Below, piece after piece: positions 7,424 to 16,740 of a DNA stretch of 45,683 nucleotides. Location: assembly GCA_029561355.1 (NCBI GenBank), contig JAKQJD010000357.1:1-45683 (forward strand), in the 5' to 3' direction. The notes under the pieces are model-generated. The model saw nothing but the letters and a program-made list of their open reading frames with translations. It did not search any database and was not told where the DNA came from. The stretch's first letter is position 1. Every line of letters starts with the position of its first letter. This stretch comes from Bacteroidota bacterium (GTDB lineage: Bacteria > Bacteroidota > Bacteroidia > Chitinophagales > Saprospiraceae). Both the position numbers and the translations under genes were made by a program.

Positions 7424-8148
7424 TTTTCCAGCCTCGCCCGCATTTGCTCCTCCACCCGGTTCTTCAGCGGTTGAATATCTTCCTGCCCCATATTTGCTGT
7501 CACAATCGGTTTTTCCCACACAATGCGCACCACGCCCGGACGTAGCCCCGAACCATTCGCAGTGATTTCGTGGATATTAATGAGCGTTTGTACGGCCACC
7601 GGCGCGCCGGTTTGAATGGCGATTCGGAAAGCCCCGTCATAAAACGGCCCGAGCGGATCATCGCTTTTATTCCGGCTGCCTTCGGGGTAAATAAAAATGC
7701 TGTAACCTTCTGCGAGGTTCTGTTTGAGGGCCACCACGCTGCGCGCCCGGCTCATGGCGCTGCTGCGGTCGACGATCAGGCACATTTTGCGCACGACGAA
7801 CCCGAAAATGGGTATTTTTTGAAGTTCCTGTTTGGCCAGAAAACGAAAAATACCGGGAAATGCATGGGCATTGACGATAAAATCGAGCGACGAGCGGTGG
7901 TTGCCCACGATGACGTACGATTGTTTCGGATCGAGGTATTCCCTGCCGGTCACTTTTACACGAATACCTACCAGCGTGAGAAACGTAGGTGTAAACACGT
8001 GGTGCAGGTACCAGATGTTGTTGTGCAGCGCCCGGGCGCCCGGCGTGACGATCATATTCAGGCCCACCAGCGGCAGACTCACCAGCATCAGCAGCAAGAA
8101 AAGAATAGCTGCGTAAGCGGCCCAGATTTTATACAGGAGCATTTTCAT
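7408..8148 (-). CDS. plsC: 1-acyl-sn-glycerol-3-phosphate acyltransferase (PlsC-like)
   Basis: 246 residues from the ATG at 8148; a longer open frame runs upstream only through repeat DNA and encodes no plausible extension. An N-terminal hydrophobic segment (about 5-32) anchors it in the inner membrane. Acyltransferase motif I is NHRSSLDF (H84, D89) and motif III is FIYPEGSRN (P155-R159), both diagnostic of the PlsC family, which acylates lysophosphatidate in phospholipid synthesis. The last residues (RSEK) and the stop lie in the arm of the inverted repeat at 7101-7423. The upstream gap to rnz holds another inverted repeat, so these same-strand genes may be transcribed separately. Confidence 0.9.
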   Translation of the reverse strand: MKMLLYKIWAAYAAILFLLLMLVSLPLVGLNMIVTPGARALHNNIWYLHHVFTPTFLTLVGIRVKVTGREYLDPKQSYVIVGNHRSSLDFIVNAHAFPGIFRFLAKQELQKIPIFGFVVRKMCLIVDRSSAMSRARSVVALKQNLAEGYSIFIYPEGSRNKSDDPLGPFYDGAFRIAIQTGAPVAVQTLINIHEITANGSGLRPGVVRIVWEKPIVTANMGQEDIQPLKNRVEEQMRARLENRSEK

Positions 8149-8165
8149 AAATCGCCGCAAATATA

Positions 8166-8268
8166 GTCCGAAGTGCGAAGTCGTCAGTACGAAGTCCACA
8201 TTATCGAGCGGTAAGGTGACTTCGCACTTCGCACTGACGACTTCGCACTGCATTAAGACTTCGCACTT
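8166..8268. repeat. Intergenic inverted repeat D: GTGCGAAGT-word arms
   Basis: Left arm about 8167-8196 (CCGAAGTGCGAAGTCGTCAG...), right arm 8217-8249, plus one extra ACTTCGCACTT unit to 8268. The loop CACATTATCGAGCGGTAAGG is almost the same as in repeats M (29708-29796) and N (30117-30203). It lies between two co-directional genes. Confidence 0.9.
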
Positions 8269-8269
8269 A

Positions 8270-9175
8270 TTATATCTCCACCCGGAGCCCTTCCACAGCC
8301 GCGTGCGTGTTTTCAAATATAGCGCGCGCCTCTGCGAGGTGCGCCTCTTCATTTTCGTATCTGCCTGAAATATGGCCGATCAGCAGATGCCGCACACCCG
8401 CAAGGCGCGCGATTTCCGCCGCCTGGGCCGCGGTAGTATGGCAGGAAATACGGGCTTCTTCCAGGTGTTCGTTGGTAAATGTAGCCTCATGGTACAGCAA
8501 GTCCACGTTTTTGATCACGGATACCACATCGTCCGAAGGAGCGGTATCGCTGCAAAAGGCGTAACTGCGGGGCCGCGGCGGCGGCTCCGTCAGTTCGGCA
8601 TTGGGCACAATGCGGTCATCTGGTAGAACCAGGTCGTCGCCGGCCTTAATACCGGGAATCAACGGATATGGAATAAGATACTCGTCTATTTTGCTTTTCA
8701 GAATGTTGCGGGGCTTCGGTTTTTCCCGGAACAACCAGCCGGAAGTAGGAATGCGATGCACCAGCGGGATGGTCCACACCTCGATTTTGCTGTTTTCAAA
8801 AACCTTTTGATGCACCGTCACATCCACCTCGGTGCATTCGATCGGGTACGGGAAAGTGATATTGCAAATCCGGGCCGTAGATTCAATCAACTCGTGCAAA
8901 CCCGGCGGAGAGAAAATCTGGAGCAATTCGGTTCGGCGTTTCAGGCACCAGCTGGTCAGTAGCCCGATGAGGCCAAAAACGTGGTCGCCATGCAGGTGGC
9001 TGATAAATATCTGGTTGACACGGTCGGCTTTCACACGGTGGTAAAATGCCTGCATCTGCATGCCTTCGCCGCAATCGATCAGAAAATACTGGTTATCCAC
9101 CTGCAATACCTGCGCAGTGTAGTGGCGCCCGTGAAAGGGGCCGCCGGAGCCCGTGCCAAGTACGGTGAGTACCAT
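8270..9175 (-). CDS. rnz: Ribonuclease Z (tRNA 3' processing endonuclease)
   Basis: 301 residues from the ATG at 9175 (MVLTVLGTGSGGP), chosen because the family starts at this first beta strand; upstream codons are repeat-derived. Metallo-beta-lactamase fold with motif II HLHGDH (H60, H62, D64, H65), H140 (PLVHRIPTSGW), D210 (AFCSDT), the HTTAAQAAEIA helix and H268 (LIGHISGRY). It cleaves tRNA precursors immediately 3' of the discriminator base in the cytoplasm. Length and motif spacing match the short bacterial RNase Z. Clustered with plsC and DUF3109 on the minus strand, separated by small inverted repeats. Confidence 0.95.
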   Translation of the reverse strand: MVLTVLGTGSGGPFHGRHYTAQVLQVDNQYFLIDCGEGMQMQAFYHRVKADRVNQIFISHLHGDHVFGLIGLLTSWCLKRRTELLQIFSPPGLHELIESTARICNITFPYPIECTEVDVTVHQKVFENSKIEVWTIPLVHRIPTSGWLFREKPKPRNILKSKIDEYLIPYPLIPGIKAGDDLVLPDDRIVPNAELTEPPPRPRSYAFCSDTAPSDDVVSVIKNVDLLYHEATFTNEHLEEARISCHTTAAQAAEIARLAGVRHLLIGHISGRYENEEAHLAEARAIFENTHAAVEGLRVEI

Positions 9176-9195
9176 GGTATTGCGTTGTTTATGGA

Positions 9196-9237
9196 GTGTT
9201 TGGGACGAAACACGAAACACTATACCCCAAACACCCT
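9196..9237. repeat. Intergenic inverted repeat E: GTGTTTGG/CGAAACAC word, short form
   Basis: GTGTTTGGGACGAAACACG followed by AAACACTATACCCCAAACAC forms a short imperfect hairpin. Its words are those of the larger repeats U (43598-43709), V (44249-44328) and W (16532-16598). It sits between rnz and the DUF3109 gene. Confidence 0.6.
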
Positions 9238-9817
9238 ATTTGTTGTTCTTCATGAATTCAGCGGCGCCGTCCAGTTCTTCATAAAAATCCTCTCCGTATT
9301 TTCGGATAATGGCCGACTTAAGGAACTGATATACAGGTACTTGTTCTTTTTCGCCGAGTTCGCAGGCGGCGGAACAGATTTCCCATTTGTCATAGTTCAG
9401 GGCTTCGGAACCGAAGTGTTCGAATTTTTCGACGCGGATAGGGTAGAGGTGGCAGGAGATAGGTTTTTGAAAATCGGTAGCGCCCGCTTTCCAGGCCTGT
9501 TCGATACCGCATTTGGCGATGCCCAGTTCGTCGTAAGTCATGTAGGCGCAGGGGCCGCCGTCGATCAGTGTGGTCCCGTTTCCCATGCCTTTAAAAAAGG
9601 ACGAAGTACCCTGTGCTTCGATGGCTGCAATGCCTGCTGGCTGCAGGAACGGTTTGACCTGCTCGTAAATCGCATCGAGTATGGGCAGTTCCTCGTCGTC
9701 GACCGGGGCGCCGTAATCGCCTTCCCAGCAACAGGCGCCTTTGCAGGCGTTCAGGTTGCAGATGAATTGTTTTTCCACTACGTCGTCGCTTACGAGTATG
9801 TCCTGTACAATGATCAT
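9236..9817 (-). CDS. DUF3109 family Cys-rich protein
   Basis: 193 residues. The N-terminal CNLNACKGACCWEGDYGAP (C20, C25, C29, C30) with later cysteines in GGPCAYM, IAKCGIEQ, ISCHLYPIR and EICSAACELG is diagnostic of DUF3109, a cytoplasmic family related to the YkgJ-type putative zinc/iron-chelating domains. No biochemical role is firmly assigned. The gene is common across Bacteroidota beside housekeeping genes. The plus-strand gene at 10061 diverges from it, with 243 bp between. Confidence 0.88.
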   Translation of the reverse strand: MIIVQDILVSDDVVEKQFICNLNACKGACCWEGDYGAPVDDEELPILDAIYEQVKPFLQPAGIAAIEAQGTSSFFKGMGNGTTLIDGGPCAYMTYDELGIAKCGIEQAWKAGATDFQKPISCHLYPIRVEKFEHFGSEALNYDKWEICSAACELGEKEQVPVYQFLKSAIIRKYGEDFYEELDGAAEFMKNNK

Positions 9818-9997
9818 AGGAGTAGATTTGTATAAGCTGTTTTAAAACAAGGTGCAAAGATCGGTAAACTCTGCGCGGTTTTGCAGCATTCGCCCGCCTT
9901 TATGTCTGGCGCTCCAAAACCCGGGATACCTGTGAATTGCTTGAATTTGACAAAACGTTTGTTAAATTGCTCATATTAAACACGTGCGCTCTTTGTA

Positions 9998-10030
9998 TTT
10001 GGCTTCCGGTAAGCCCGGTGAATACCTTTG
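9998..10030 (+). promoter_or_regulatory. Bacteroidota-type promoter of the VIT/VWA gene
   Basis: -33 element TTTG (9998-10001), 21 bp spacer, -7 element TACCTTTG (10023-10030). Both elements and spacing fit the TTTG-N19-21-TAnnTTTG consensus. The start codon is 30 bp downstream at 10061. Confidence 0.65.
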
Positions 10031-10060
10031 GTTTTAATAATACACCTAAAAATATTTATT

Positions 10061-12217
10061 ATGACCAGACCTTACTACACTAACCAATTTAATGCACACA
10101 CCTCCGTTTTTCCTGCATTTCTGCTCCGTTCCTTTATCACAGTCTGTTTTTTATGTTTGTTGTTCGCAAGTCCGACAGCAGCGCAGGGCGTAGCGATCGT
10201 GTATGCCGATGAAGGCGTTTACTTCCATGCGCAGCGTTCGGACGTTCGTGTTCAGGTAGAAAACCAGGTAGCCGTCACGGTTGCCACCACTTGGTTTCAC
10301 AACCAACTCGATACCGAACGGCCCTTTAAATTCGGTTTTCCCATGCCGGCCGGCGCCACGGCAACCGGTTTGCGCTGGCAGCGAAGCGGTGTATGGTATG
10401 AGGCCGATTTTCAGTCGGAGCCGCAGGACACCATTCTGCCCGGCGGAAATCCGGGAGGTGGTACCATCAACAATGCGCTGGTGCAATACCTGGGCGCCAC
10501 ACCGCTTTATTTTCAAATCGAGGACATGATAGCCGCCGATTCCCTGGTGGCGGTTGAACTCACTTTCGTGCAACTGCTTCCATATAAATTTGGCATCGTA
10601 TCTTATTTCTGCCCCGGAGACTACGGACTGGTGCAACAGGAGCCACTTGATAACCAGCATTTTGAGTGGAATATTTCATCTGCCAGATCGATCGAATCGG
10701 TTGAAATGCCGGCATTCCCCGATGCGGTGGTTACCGTGGAGGAGAACAATGCGGAAATTATCTGGGACCGGAATGATGCACCGGCCTCACAGGATCGGGA
10801 AGTGTTTTATACGTTGAATGCGGATGATCTCGGCCTGTTTTCCCTGAGCAATTATTTCCCTGATTCCGCACTCACCTGTGATACCTTCGGCCGCGGGTTT
10901 TGTGCCTTTATCGTGGAGCCGGCGCCCAACCCGGATGCGGAAGTAATCGAAAAAGTGTTCACACTGATCATTGACCGGTCGGGAAGTATGAGCGGTGTAA
11001 AAATGACGCAGGCAAAAGAAGCAGCCCGGTTTATCGTACAACATATGAATACCGGCGACCGGTTCAATATCATTGCCTTCGACAATCAAATATTATCTTT
11101 CAAGCCCGATCACGTATTGTACACGCCTTCCAGTGAAAGTGAGGCGATTGCCTATATCGATGGGATCGGTGCAGCAGGCAGTACCAATATTTCCGGTGCT
11201 TTCGAAACTGCCATCCCGCAATTCCAGAACGACCTGAACAACACCTATAACATTATTCTTTTCTTTACAGACGGCCAGGCAACTGCCGGTATCACCAATT
11301 CGGAAGGTATACTCAATGCGATCCGGCAAAAAATCCTGCAGGTGGAAGCCAACCTGAGTATCTTTTGTTTCGGCATCGGTAATGATGTCAATAAAGCCCT
11401 TTTAACGAACATTTCCAACGAAAACAAAGGCATTTCGACCTTCCTCGACAACGACGAAGTGGCGGAAGTGATCAGCGATTTTTATCTGACCGTTAAAAAT
11501 CCGGTACTCCTCAACACGGAAATGGAATTTAGTCCCGCGCTGGTTTCCGAAACTTATCCTGTTCCCTTGCCCAATTTGTTTAAAGGCATCCAAATGCTGG
11601 TGGTGGGGCGATATACCGAGCCTGCCAACGTAGAGGTCAATTTTTCCGGTGAAGCGTTCGGTTCCTCGGCTACCTACCATTATCCGATGACGCTTTCCGG
11701 TACGGACAGTGCCAAATACCATTTCCTGCCCAAATTGTGGGCGAAGCAAAAGGCGGCCTTTCTGCTGCAAAAATTTTACAGCGCCTCCAACACTATTGTT
11801 GCGGATTCTATCAAAACCGCCATTGAAGCGCTGGGCGTTTGCTACGGCGTTGTTACGCCATTTACCAGTTTCATCGATAACACGGGCGGCCCTACGTCGG
11901 TGTACGAGACGGCCAGAGAAGAGGAAGGGGACAATCTGGTAGCGATTACCGCGGTGAATCCCAATCCTGCCGTCCGGGAAGCCAGGGTCTTTTTCTCCGT
12001 CAAACAATTTTCGGGTTCTGAAACGGTCCGCTTACGGGTGATCGATGTGCTTGGAACGCAGGTACAGCACCTTTTTGCCGTTGTTTCCGGGGAAGGCACC
12101 TACGAGATCGTTTGGGACCTGAAGGATTTCGGCGGTAAAAGGGTTCCGCCGGGGACTTACTGGCTGGAATTGGAAACTTCCTTCGGGAAAGCCGTCGCAA
12201 AGATCGTGGTACGATAA
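10061..12217 (+). CDS. Secreted VIT and von Willebrand A domain protein with T9SS sorting domain
   Basis: 718 residues from ATG 10061; the longer frame would use a TTG inside the -7 box and is rejected. Signal peptide about 1-42 (FASPTAAQ). VIT domain about 45-190 (VRVQVENQVAVTVATTWFHN, FKFGFPMPAGA). VWA domain about 298-475 with a complete MIDAS: D305-R-S307-G-S309, T375 (GSTNIS) and D404 (FFTDG), so it should bind a divalent cation and a protein ligand. The C-terminal T9SS type A domain runs from AVNPNPAVREARVFF to AKIVVR. The VIT-VWA layout resembles inter-alpha-trypsin inhibitor heavy chains; the bacterial role is probably surface adhesion or protein binding. It converges on the FG-GAP lipoprotein gene, with a perfect-stem hairpin between. 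Confidence 0.9.
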   Translation: MTRPYYTNQFNAHTSVFPAFLLRSFITVCFLCLLFASPTAAQGVAIVYADEGVYFHAQRSDVRVQVENQVAVTVATTWFHNQLDTERPFKFGFPMPAGATATGLRWQRSGVWYEADFQSEPQDTILPGGNPGGGTINNALVQYLGATPLYFQIEDMIAADSLVAVELTFVQLLPYKFGIVSYFCPGDYGLVQQEPLDNQHFEWNISSARSIESVEMPAFPDAVVTVEENNAEIIWDRNDAPASQDREVFYTLNADDLGLFSLSNYFPDSALTCDTFGRGFCAFIVEPAPNPDAEVIEKVFTLIIDRSGSMSGVKMTQAKEAARFIVQHMNTGDRFNIIAFDNQILSFKPDHVLYTPSSESEAIAYIDGIGAAGSTNISGAFETAIPQFQNDLNNTYNIILFFTDGQATAGITNSEGILNAIRQKILQVEANLSIFCFGIGNDVNKALLTNISNENKGISTFLDNDEVAEVISDFYLTVKNPVLLNTEMEFSPALVSETYPVPLPNLFKGIQMLVVGRYTEPANVEVNFSGEAFGSSATYHYPMTLSGTDSAKYHFLPKLWAKQKAAFLLQKFYSASNTIVADSIKTAIEALGVCYGVVTPFTSFIDNTGGPTSVYETAREEEGDNLVAITAVNPNPAVREARVFFSVKQFSGSETVRLRVIDVLGTQVQHLFAVVSGEGTYEIVWDLKDFGGKRVPPGTYWLELETSFGKAVAKIVVR

Positions 12218-12240
12218 GGTATTGCTAAACAGGAGTCATT

Positions 12241-12333
12241 CCGGATGTTGTGTGTAAACCTAAACTATGAACCTTGGCTTTATTCCAGGCGAATAAAGCC
12301 AAGGTTCATAGTTTAGAGTTACACGTAAATCCG
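12241..12333. terminator. Intergenic inverted repeat F, likely bidirectional terminator
   Basis: A perfect 24-bp stem (12261-12284 with 12292-12315) and 7-nt loop CCAGGCG. The stem continues with mismatches outward (GTGTAA on both sides, then CCGGAT/ATCCGG at the edges). It fills the gap between two convergent stop codons (12215-12217 and 12343-12345). Unlike most repeats here it has no tandem word. Confidence 0.8.
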
Positions 12334-12342
12334 GGACTCACA

Positions 12343-15300
12343 TTACCTGCCCTTCACTGAAAAACACTGTATGGGGCCATTGTTATTGCTGACGAGTACC
12401 CGCACTGTACCGTCGGACGATTTCAGGGAAACCATTCTTCTTGCCTGCCGGTTGGCCCAGAAACCGGAATTGCGGGCATTGACGGGTTTAAAACCTTTGG
12501 ATGGCCCGCTCATGAGTATGAGTCCGTTGCCGGCGTCGATCGAGCCGGTTTCCACCTGTTGTCCCAGGTCGTTGCCTGCGCCCATCCAGTCCACCCGGCC
12601 GTCCTGATTCAAGTCGAGCGCCAGTTGAGCATAAATCGGGGAAGTCTGTGCTTCATTGGGTAGCGGAGAGGCGATAAACTTGCCTCCCTGGTTTTCAAAA
12701 TACATAGACCTCACTTCATTACAGGAAAATTGAGTTGCTTCTTTCAGGTCGGAAGCGGCAAAAATATCCGTGACCGTCGCGTTGGAATAATTGGTGTAAC
12801 GCAGAAATTTTTTCTTGACGAAAGGAAGTTGTTTTACCAGGATATCGCGATAGGCCATCGTTAATTCATGTCCGTACTGCATTTCCGTCATGATGGCGTC
12901 CATGCTACCGTTTTTATCAAAATCCTTGGCATACATGCGCAGCGGTTCCGCATCGGATGCGCGATATCGCGAGTTCAGGCCGAAGTTGCCGCCGATGAGG
13001 TCCATGTCGCCGTCGCCATCGAAATCGGCAGCCAGTACCGATCGCCAAAAGCCCTTCAGGTTTTCCAGCCCGTAATTGCCCGTCGCGTCCTGGAACTGGC
13101 CGTTTTTGTATTCAAATACCTGTATAGGCATCCATTCGGCGGCAATAATGAGTTCGGGTTGCTTGTCGCCGTTGAGGTCACTCCATTGCAGGTCGTACAC
13201 GATACCCGCTTTTGCGAAAGCAGGAGCAACTGTTGCGGTGACGTCGGTGAAATTGCCTTTTCCATCGTTATTGAGTACAAAACCGGCCGCTGAGATAGGG
13301 TAAGAGCCAGGTACGCACCACCCTCCGAGAAACAGGTCGGGGTCGCCGTCCGAGTCATAATCGCGCACGGAAATAGCGCCGACGGGGTCGCGCAGGCTAG
13401 GCAGACCACCCGACCGTGTAAAATTTCCTTTGCCATCGTTTTTATAAATCCTGCTCTGATAAGCCGTAGAATTAGCGGCAGCCGTATTGCCGCCGCTGGC
13501 TACCACCAGGTCCTGGTCGCCATCCAGGTCGATATCGGCAAATACGCAGCCGACGTCTTCAAAGTCTTTGTCCGTTTCCCAGGTGCCGGCGGAAGTGGGT
13601 GAAAATGCGCCACCCGGCTTTTGCAGGAAAAGTGCGCCTGCCTGTTTGGTAGCCCCGCCCACAAACACGTCTTCCAGACCGTCGCCATTGACGTCGGCGG
13701 TGGCGAGGTGCGGACCCGGAATAGACATGCGCCAGGGAATAAGCGACTCGCGATTGAAATCGAGGAAGGCGTCTTCCGTATGTTTGAATGCCGGCGCGGC
13801 AACTTCTGTCATGAAGGTTTGCGGCGGAGTCAGAGGCGATAGTTTTCCAGGTTTGGCTTGTTCTACAGATAAAATAAGGCGCTGGTTGACGGGCACATTT
13901 TCCTGTACCAACACCTTGCCTTCCGGAAATTGTACTTCCAGCCGGTCAATCTTATTAACAGCGCCCAGTCCGAAATGTAAAATCGGCTCTACGCTCGACA
14001 TAAACCCGCGTGCAGTTTGAAGTTCCTTGTAAAAAATCTGGCCGCCTGCCGTGATGCGGGCTTTGGCGCCCAGGGCGGAGCCGTTGCCGGGCGTGCCTTT
14101 CAACTTTATTTGCAGCCAGTTGCCTTTTTTGGCCTCTACGGCGGTGTTCTTGTATACGAAAGCCTCGTCTCCAATATTATTTACCACCAGATCCATGTCG
14201 CCGTCGGTGTCCAGATCGGCATAAGCGAGTCCGTTGGAATAGGTTTTAGCGGCGAGTCCCCATTTGACTGATGCATTTTCGAACGTCAGATCTCCTTTGT
14301 TCCGATAAGCATAATTCAGTAGTTTGAATTGCGGAATAAGGTTCAGGAAGCTATTGATATCCGGCATGTTTTGAGCATCAATTCCATCAGGGTGCAATTT
14401 GTTGATCGAGTCGGATGTGAAATTGATGTAGTCAGCGTTGTTAATATCTCTGTAAATGCCGTTGGTGACGAATAAATCCTGAAACCCGTCATGGTCGAAA
14501 TCATCGAACAGACAGCCCCACGACCAGTCTGTCTGGAAAATGCCGGCCAGGCATCCAATTTCGCTGTAAGTGCCGTTTCCATTGTTCAGTTGCATCGAAT
14601 TGCGGATTTCCTGATGGCCGTAACCATATTGTATCATTGGAAAATAATACTCGGGCCGGGCATTCGATGCGCGGGCTTTTTGCACTTTAAAATCTTCTGA
14701 CAGCATATCCAGCACGAAAAAATCGGTCAGCCCGTCGTTGTTGATATCTGCGGCATCGCTGCCCATCGAGTTGCTGCTCATATGCCGGATGACGGACGGC
14801 TGGCGGTCGGTAAACGTGCCGTTTTTATTGTTGATGTAAACGCCATCGGGTTCGACGTAGTCATTGCCGACGATCAGATCCGGGTAGCCATCTTCATTGA
14901 CGTCGGTAGCGATCGCGCTCAAACTGAATCCGACATCCAGAAGTCCGGCACCGACGGTCACGTCGTGAAAAACAAATTTGTCGTTGCGCAGCAGGCGATT
15001 GCTTTCCGGAGTGTCCTCTCTGCTGGTATTTCTGGAAACCGTTCCGTCGGCATTGGGCTTGAGATCAACATTGTTGACCGATGCAAAATCGACAGGATGA
15101 TTGACTAAAAAAACGTCCAGATCACCGTCCAGATCGTAGTCGAAGAACGTGGCAGAGGTGGTCGGCCCATCTGCATCCAACCCGTATTCGTGTGCTTTTT
15201 CTGTAAAAGTATTGTCTTTGTTGTTGATAAACAGCAGTTTGCGCATCGGAATTCCATTGCCGAATCCCGTCCGGCAGAGATAGATGTCCTGCCAGCCGTC

Positions 15301-15723
15301 ACCATTTACATCTGCAACGGATATACCCGTTTTAATCCCTTCTTTGGCTTCTACGCCGGCTTTGGATGCTATTTCTTCAAAATGGAACCCACCTTTATTG
15401 AGGTACAGTTTACAGGAACCGACTGTAGATGTAAAAAAGAGATCCTGCATCCCGTCATTGTTGACATCAATAACCCCCACGCCGCCGCTATTGTACAGAT
15501 AGGGATAGAGGACGTAATTGATATTCCAATCTTCCTGAAGGGTGTTTTTAAAATCGACGCCCGTTTCAGAGGCGGGCAGTTTTTTAAACAATGCATCCGC
15601 CGGTGGCGTGAGATCCTGTTCGTGCATATCGGGCATGCCGCTGTTTCCCGGAGATTCATGTTTGCATGAGAAAAAAACAAAGAACAAGAAGCTGAAAGAC
15701 AAGTGTCTCAGAGTAATAATCAT
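12343..15723 (-). CDS. FG-GAP/VCBS repeat lipoprotein with ASPIC/UnbV domain
   Basis: 1126 residues from the ATG at 15723, chosen because it gives a lipoprotein signal (MIITLRHLSFSFLFFVFFSC, lipidated Cys20). The body is a beta propeller of calcium-loop repeats; at least twelve DxNxDGxxD-type loops are visible (DVNNDGMQD, DVNGDGWQD, DYDLDGDLD, DVNEDGYPD, DINNDGLTD, DFDHDGFQD, DLDTDGDMD, DVNGDGLED, DIDLDGDQD, DYDSDGDPD, DFDGDGDMD, DLNQDGRVD). An ASPIC/UnbV domain lies mid-protein (LQIKLKGTPGNGSALGAK... HFGLG... VQFPEGK). Such CRTAC1-like lipoproteins are abundant in Bacteroidota and often sit near SusCD systems. Expected in the outer membrane, possibly binding carbohydrate or calcium; ligand unknown. 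Confidence 0.9.
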   Translation of the reverse strand: MIITLRHLSFSFLFFVFFSCKHESPGNSGMPDMHEQDLTPPADALFKKLPASETGVDFKNTLQEDWNINYVLYPYLYNSGGVGVIDVNNDGMQDLFFTSTVGSCKLYLNKGGFHFEEIASKAGVEAKEGIKTGISVADVNGDGWQDIYLCRTGFGNGIPMRKLLFINNKDNTFTEKAHEYGLDADGPTTSATFFDYDLDGDLDVFLVNHPVDFASVNNVDLKPNADGTVSRNTSREDTPESNRLLRNDKFVFHDVTVGAGLLDVGFSLSAIATDVNEDGYPDLIVGNDYVEPDGVYINNKNGTFTDRQPSVIRHMSSNSMGSDAADINNDGLTDFFVLDMLSEDFKVQKARASNARPEYYFPMIQYGYGHQEIRNSMQLNNGNGTYSEIGCLAGIFQTDWSWGCLFDDFDHDGFQDLFVTNGIYRDINNADYINFTSDSINKLHPDGIDAQNMPDINSFLNLIPQFKLLNYAYRNKGDLTFENASVKWGLAAKTYSNGLAYADLDTDGDMDLVVNNIGDEAFVYKNTAVEAKKGNWLQIKLKGTPGNGSALGAKARITAGGQIFYKELQTARGFMSSVEPILHFGLGAVNKIDRLEVQFPEGKVLVQENVPVNQRLILSVEQAKPGKLSPLTPPQTFMTEVAAPAFKHTEDAFLDFNRESLIPWRMSIPGPHLATADVNGDGLEDVFVGGATKQAGALFLQKPGGAFSPTSAGTWETDKDFEDVGCVFADIDLDGDQDLVVASGGNTAAANSTAYQSRIYKNDGKGNFTRSGGLPSLRDPVGAISVRDYDSDGDPDLFLGGWCVPGSYPISAAGFVLNNDGKGNFTDVTATVAPAFAKAGIVYDLQWSDLNGDKQPELIIAAEWMPIQVFEYKNGQFQDATGNYGLENLKGFWRSVLAADFDGDGDMDLIGGNFGLNSRYRASDAEPLRMYAKDFDKNGSMDAIMTEMQYGHELTMAYRDILVKQLPFVKKKFLRYTNYSNATVTDIFAASDLKEATQFSCNEVRSMYFENQGGKFIASPLPNEAQTSPIYAQLALDLNQDGRVDWMGAGNDLGQQVETGSIDAGNGLILMSGPSKGFKPVNARNSGFWANRQARRMVSLKSSDGTVRVLVSNNNGPIQCFSVKGR

Positions 15724-15740
15724 ACGTACGTAGTTTAAGG

Positions 15741-15777
15741 CAAAGGAAATGAAAAACAGGAATCGCACGCCAAAAAG
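15741..15777 (-). promoter_or_regulatory. Putative promoter of the FG-GAP lipoprotein gene
   Basis: Minus strand TTTTTGG, about 21-22 bp, then TTTCCTTTG. The -7 is a TTnnTTTG variant of the consensus. The same TTCCTTTGC string also precedes the TonB receptor at 36032 and the small leader ORF at 39989. It would give a very short leader before the ATG at 15723. Confidence 0.4.
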
Positions 15778-15872
15778 GAACCGAAATCAGCGCGACTTAT
15801 TAAAATTTGGGCAAATTGCTTTTTTTCAATATTGATTTACGTTCTTTGCCGTGCGTAAAAAACTTTACGGTT

Positions 15873-16424
15873 GTGAGACTACTTTGCACCATATCTATTC
15901 TGGCAGTGCTGCTCTGGAAAACAGGGGAGCCACTCATGATGTCCCTGCGCTACACGGAGGCATTGGCGGCTCCAGTGCCGAAAATAGATAAAGAAGACGA
16001 GCAGATCGTGATCAAAGTACATGCCTCGCTGCCGTACACCGGCAACTGGGAAGAATCAGACCCTGAACAAAAGTGTTTTAAAGTTGGGGAAGAGTTTTAC
16101 AATGTGGTCGAACGCCGGTATGAAAATGACACTTTGTACTTCACCCTGCAGCGCAACCTCAACGCCCGCGACAAATTCGATGCGCTCAGCACGATTTTGA
16201 ATGAACTGAACTCGGGCGAAAATACGCACAAACAACAACCCGGCCACCACAATGCTCCTTCTGCGAAGGACTTTCTCACCGTATTTCCTCCATCCGTTTC
16301 TCCTGCCGTCGTCATGAATCCGACCACTTGGGAAATTGAACTGCGGGCTTCCGTCTGGCACTATTCCTTCTTTGTGCCGACACACTGGTCGTCCGTCATT
16401 GTACCTCCTCCGGATTGCGCGTAA
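15873..16424 (+). CDS. Small membrane-anchored or exported protein of unknown function
   Basis: About 183 residues if the GTG at 15873 is used (M/VRLLCTISILAVLLWKTGEP). The longer frame begins with a TTG in non-coding-looking DNA, and the ATG at 15939 would delete the hydrophobic N-terminus. A single N-terminal hydrophobic segment is followed by a soluble region (ASLPYTGNWEESDPEQKCF, VGEEFYNVVERRYENDTLYF, LNARDKFDALSTILNEL) and a C-terminus with VPTHWSSVIVPPPDCA. No family recognised. It diverges from the FG-GAP lipoprotein and precedes the MetA-like barrel. The PPP ending resembles the exported protein at 42170-42484. Confidence 0.6.
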   Translation: MRLLCTISILAVLLWKTGEPLMMSLRYTEALAAPVPKIDKEDEQIVIKVHASLPYTGNWEESDPEQKCFKVGEEFYNVVERRYENDTLYFTLQRNLNARDKFDALSTILNELNSGENTHKQQPGHHNAPSAKDFLTVFPPSVSPAVVMNPTTWEIELRASVWHYSFFVPTHWSSVIVPPPDCA

Positions 16425-16440
16425 AAACGCGTCTTTTATT
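16418..16440 (+). terminator. Weak rho-independent terminator after the small exported protein
   Basis: CGCGT-AAAA-ACGCG followed by TCTTTTATT, overlapping the stop codon at 16422-16424. The stem is only 5 bp. A second small hairpin (CGAACGTCCGTTCG) follows within about 40 bp. Confidence 0.4.
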
Positions 16441-16531
16441 GCAAACCCGCCGAACGTCCGTTCGCCCGCGGGACGAATCCACTTTTTATTCGATGTGATT
16501 ACAGCATCAGGCATGCTCATGCAGTGATTTG

Positions 16532-16598
16532 TGTTTTGTTTTTAGTGTTTCGTAAAGAGTTGGCAGTCAACTACATACCAAGCACTAAAAAATCAAAC
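16532..16598. repeat. Intergenic inverted repeat W: TTTAGTGTTTCG word
   Basis: GTTTTGTTTTTAGTGTTTCG pairs imperfectly with AGCACTAAAAAATCAAAC around an inner GTTGGCAGTCAAC stem. Words and order match repeat V at 44249-44328. In the remaining DNA of 16425-16740 I see only the weak terminator and no gene. Confidence 0.55.
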
Positions 16599-16740
16599 GG
16601 GACTCCCTCTGAATGAGCAGTCAGTTTTATGCATCGCCGCACGTGTATCCGAAGCCCGGATAGACGCAATGCTGCATGTTGCTTTTGCTGTACACATGGA
16701 AGTACAAACAATTTTCCACTCTATTCGAATTCATTCTATC

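Noticed and set aside
8149..8352. 68-codon N-terminal extension of the PlsC-like protein
   Set aside because: The extension is encoded by palindrome D and the end of rnz; the protein starting at 8148 has the usual membrane-anchor N-terminus.
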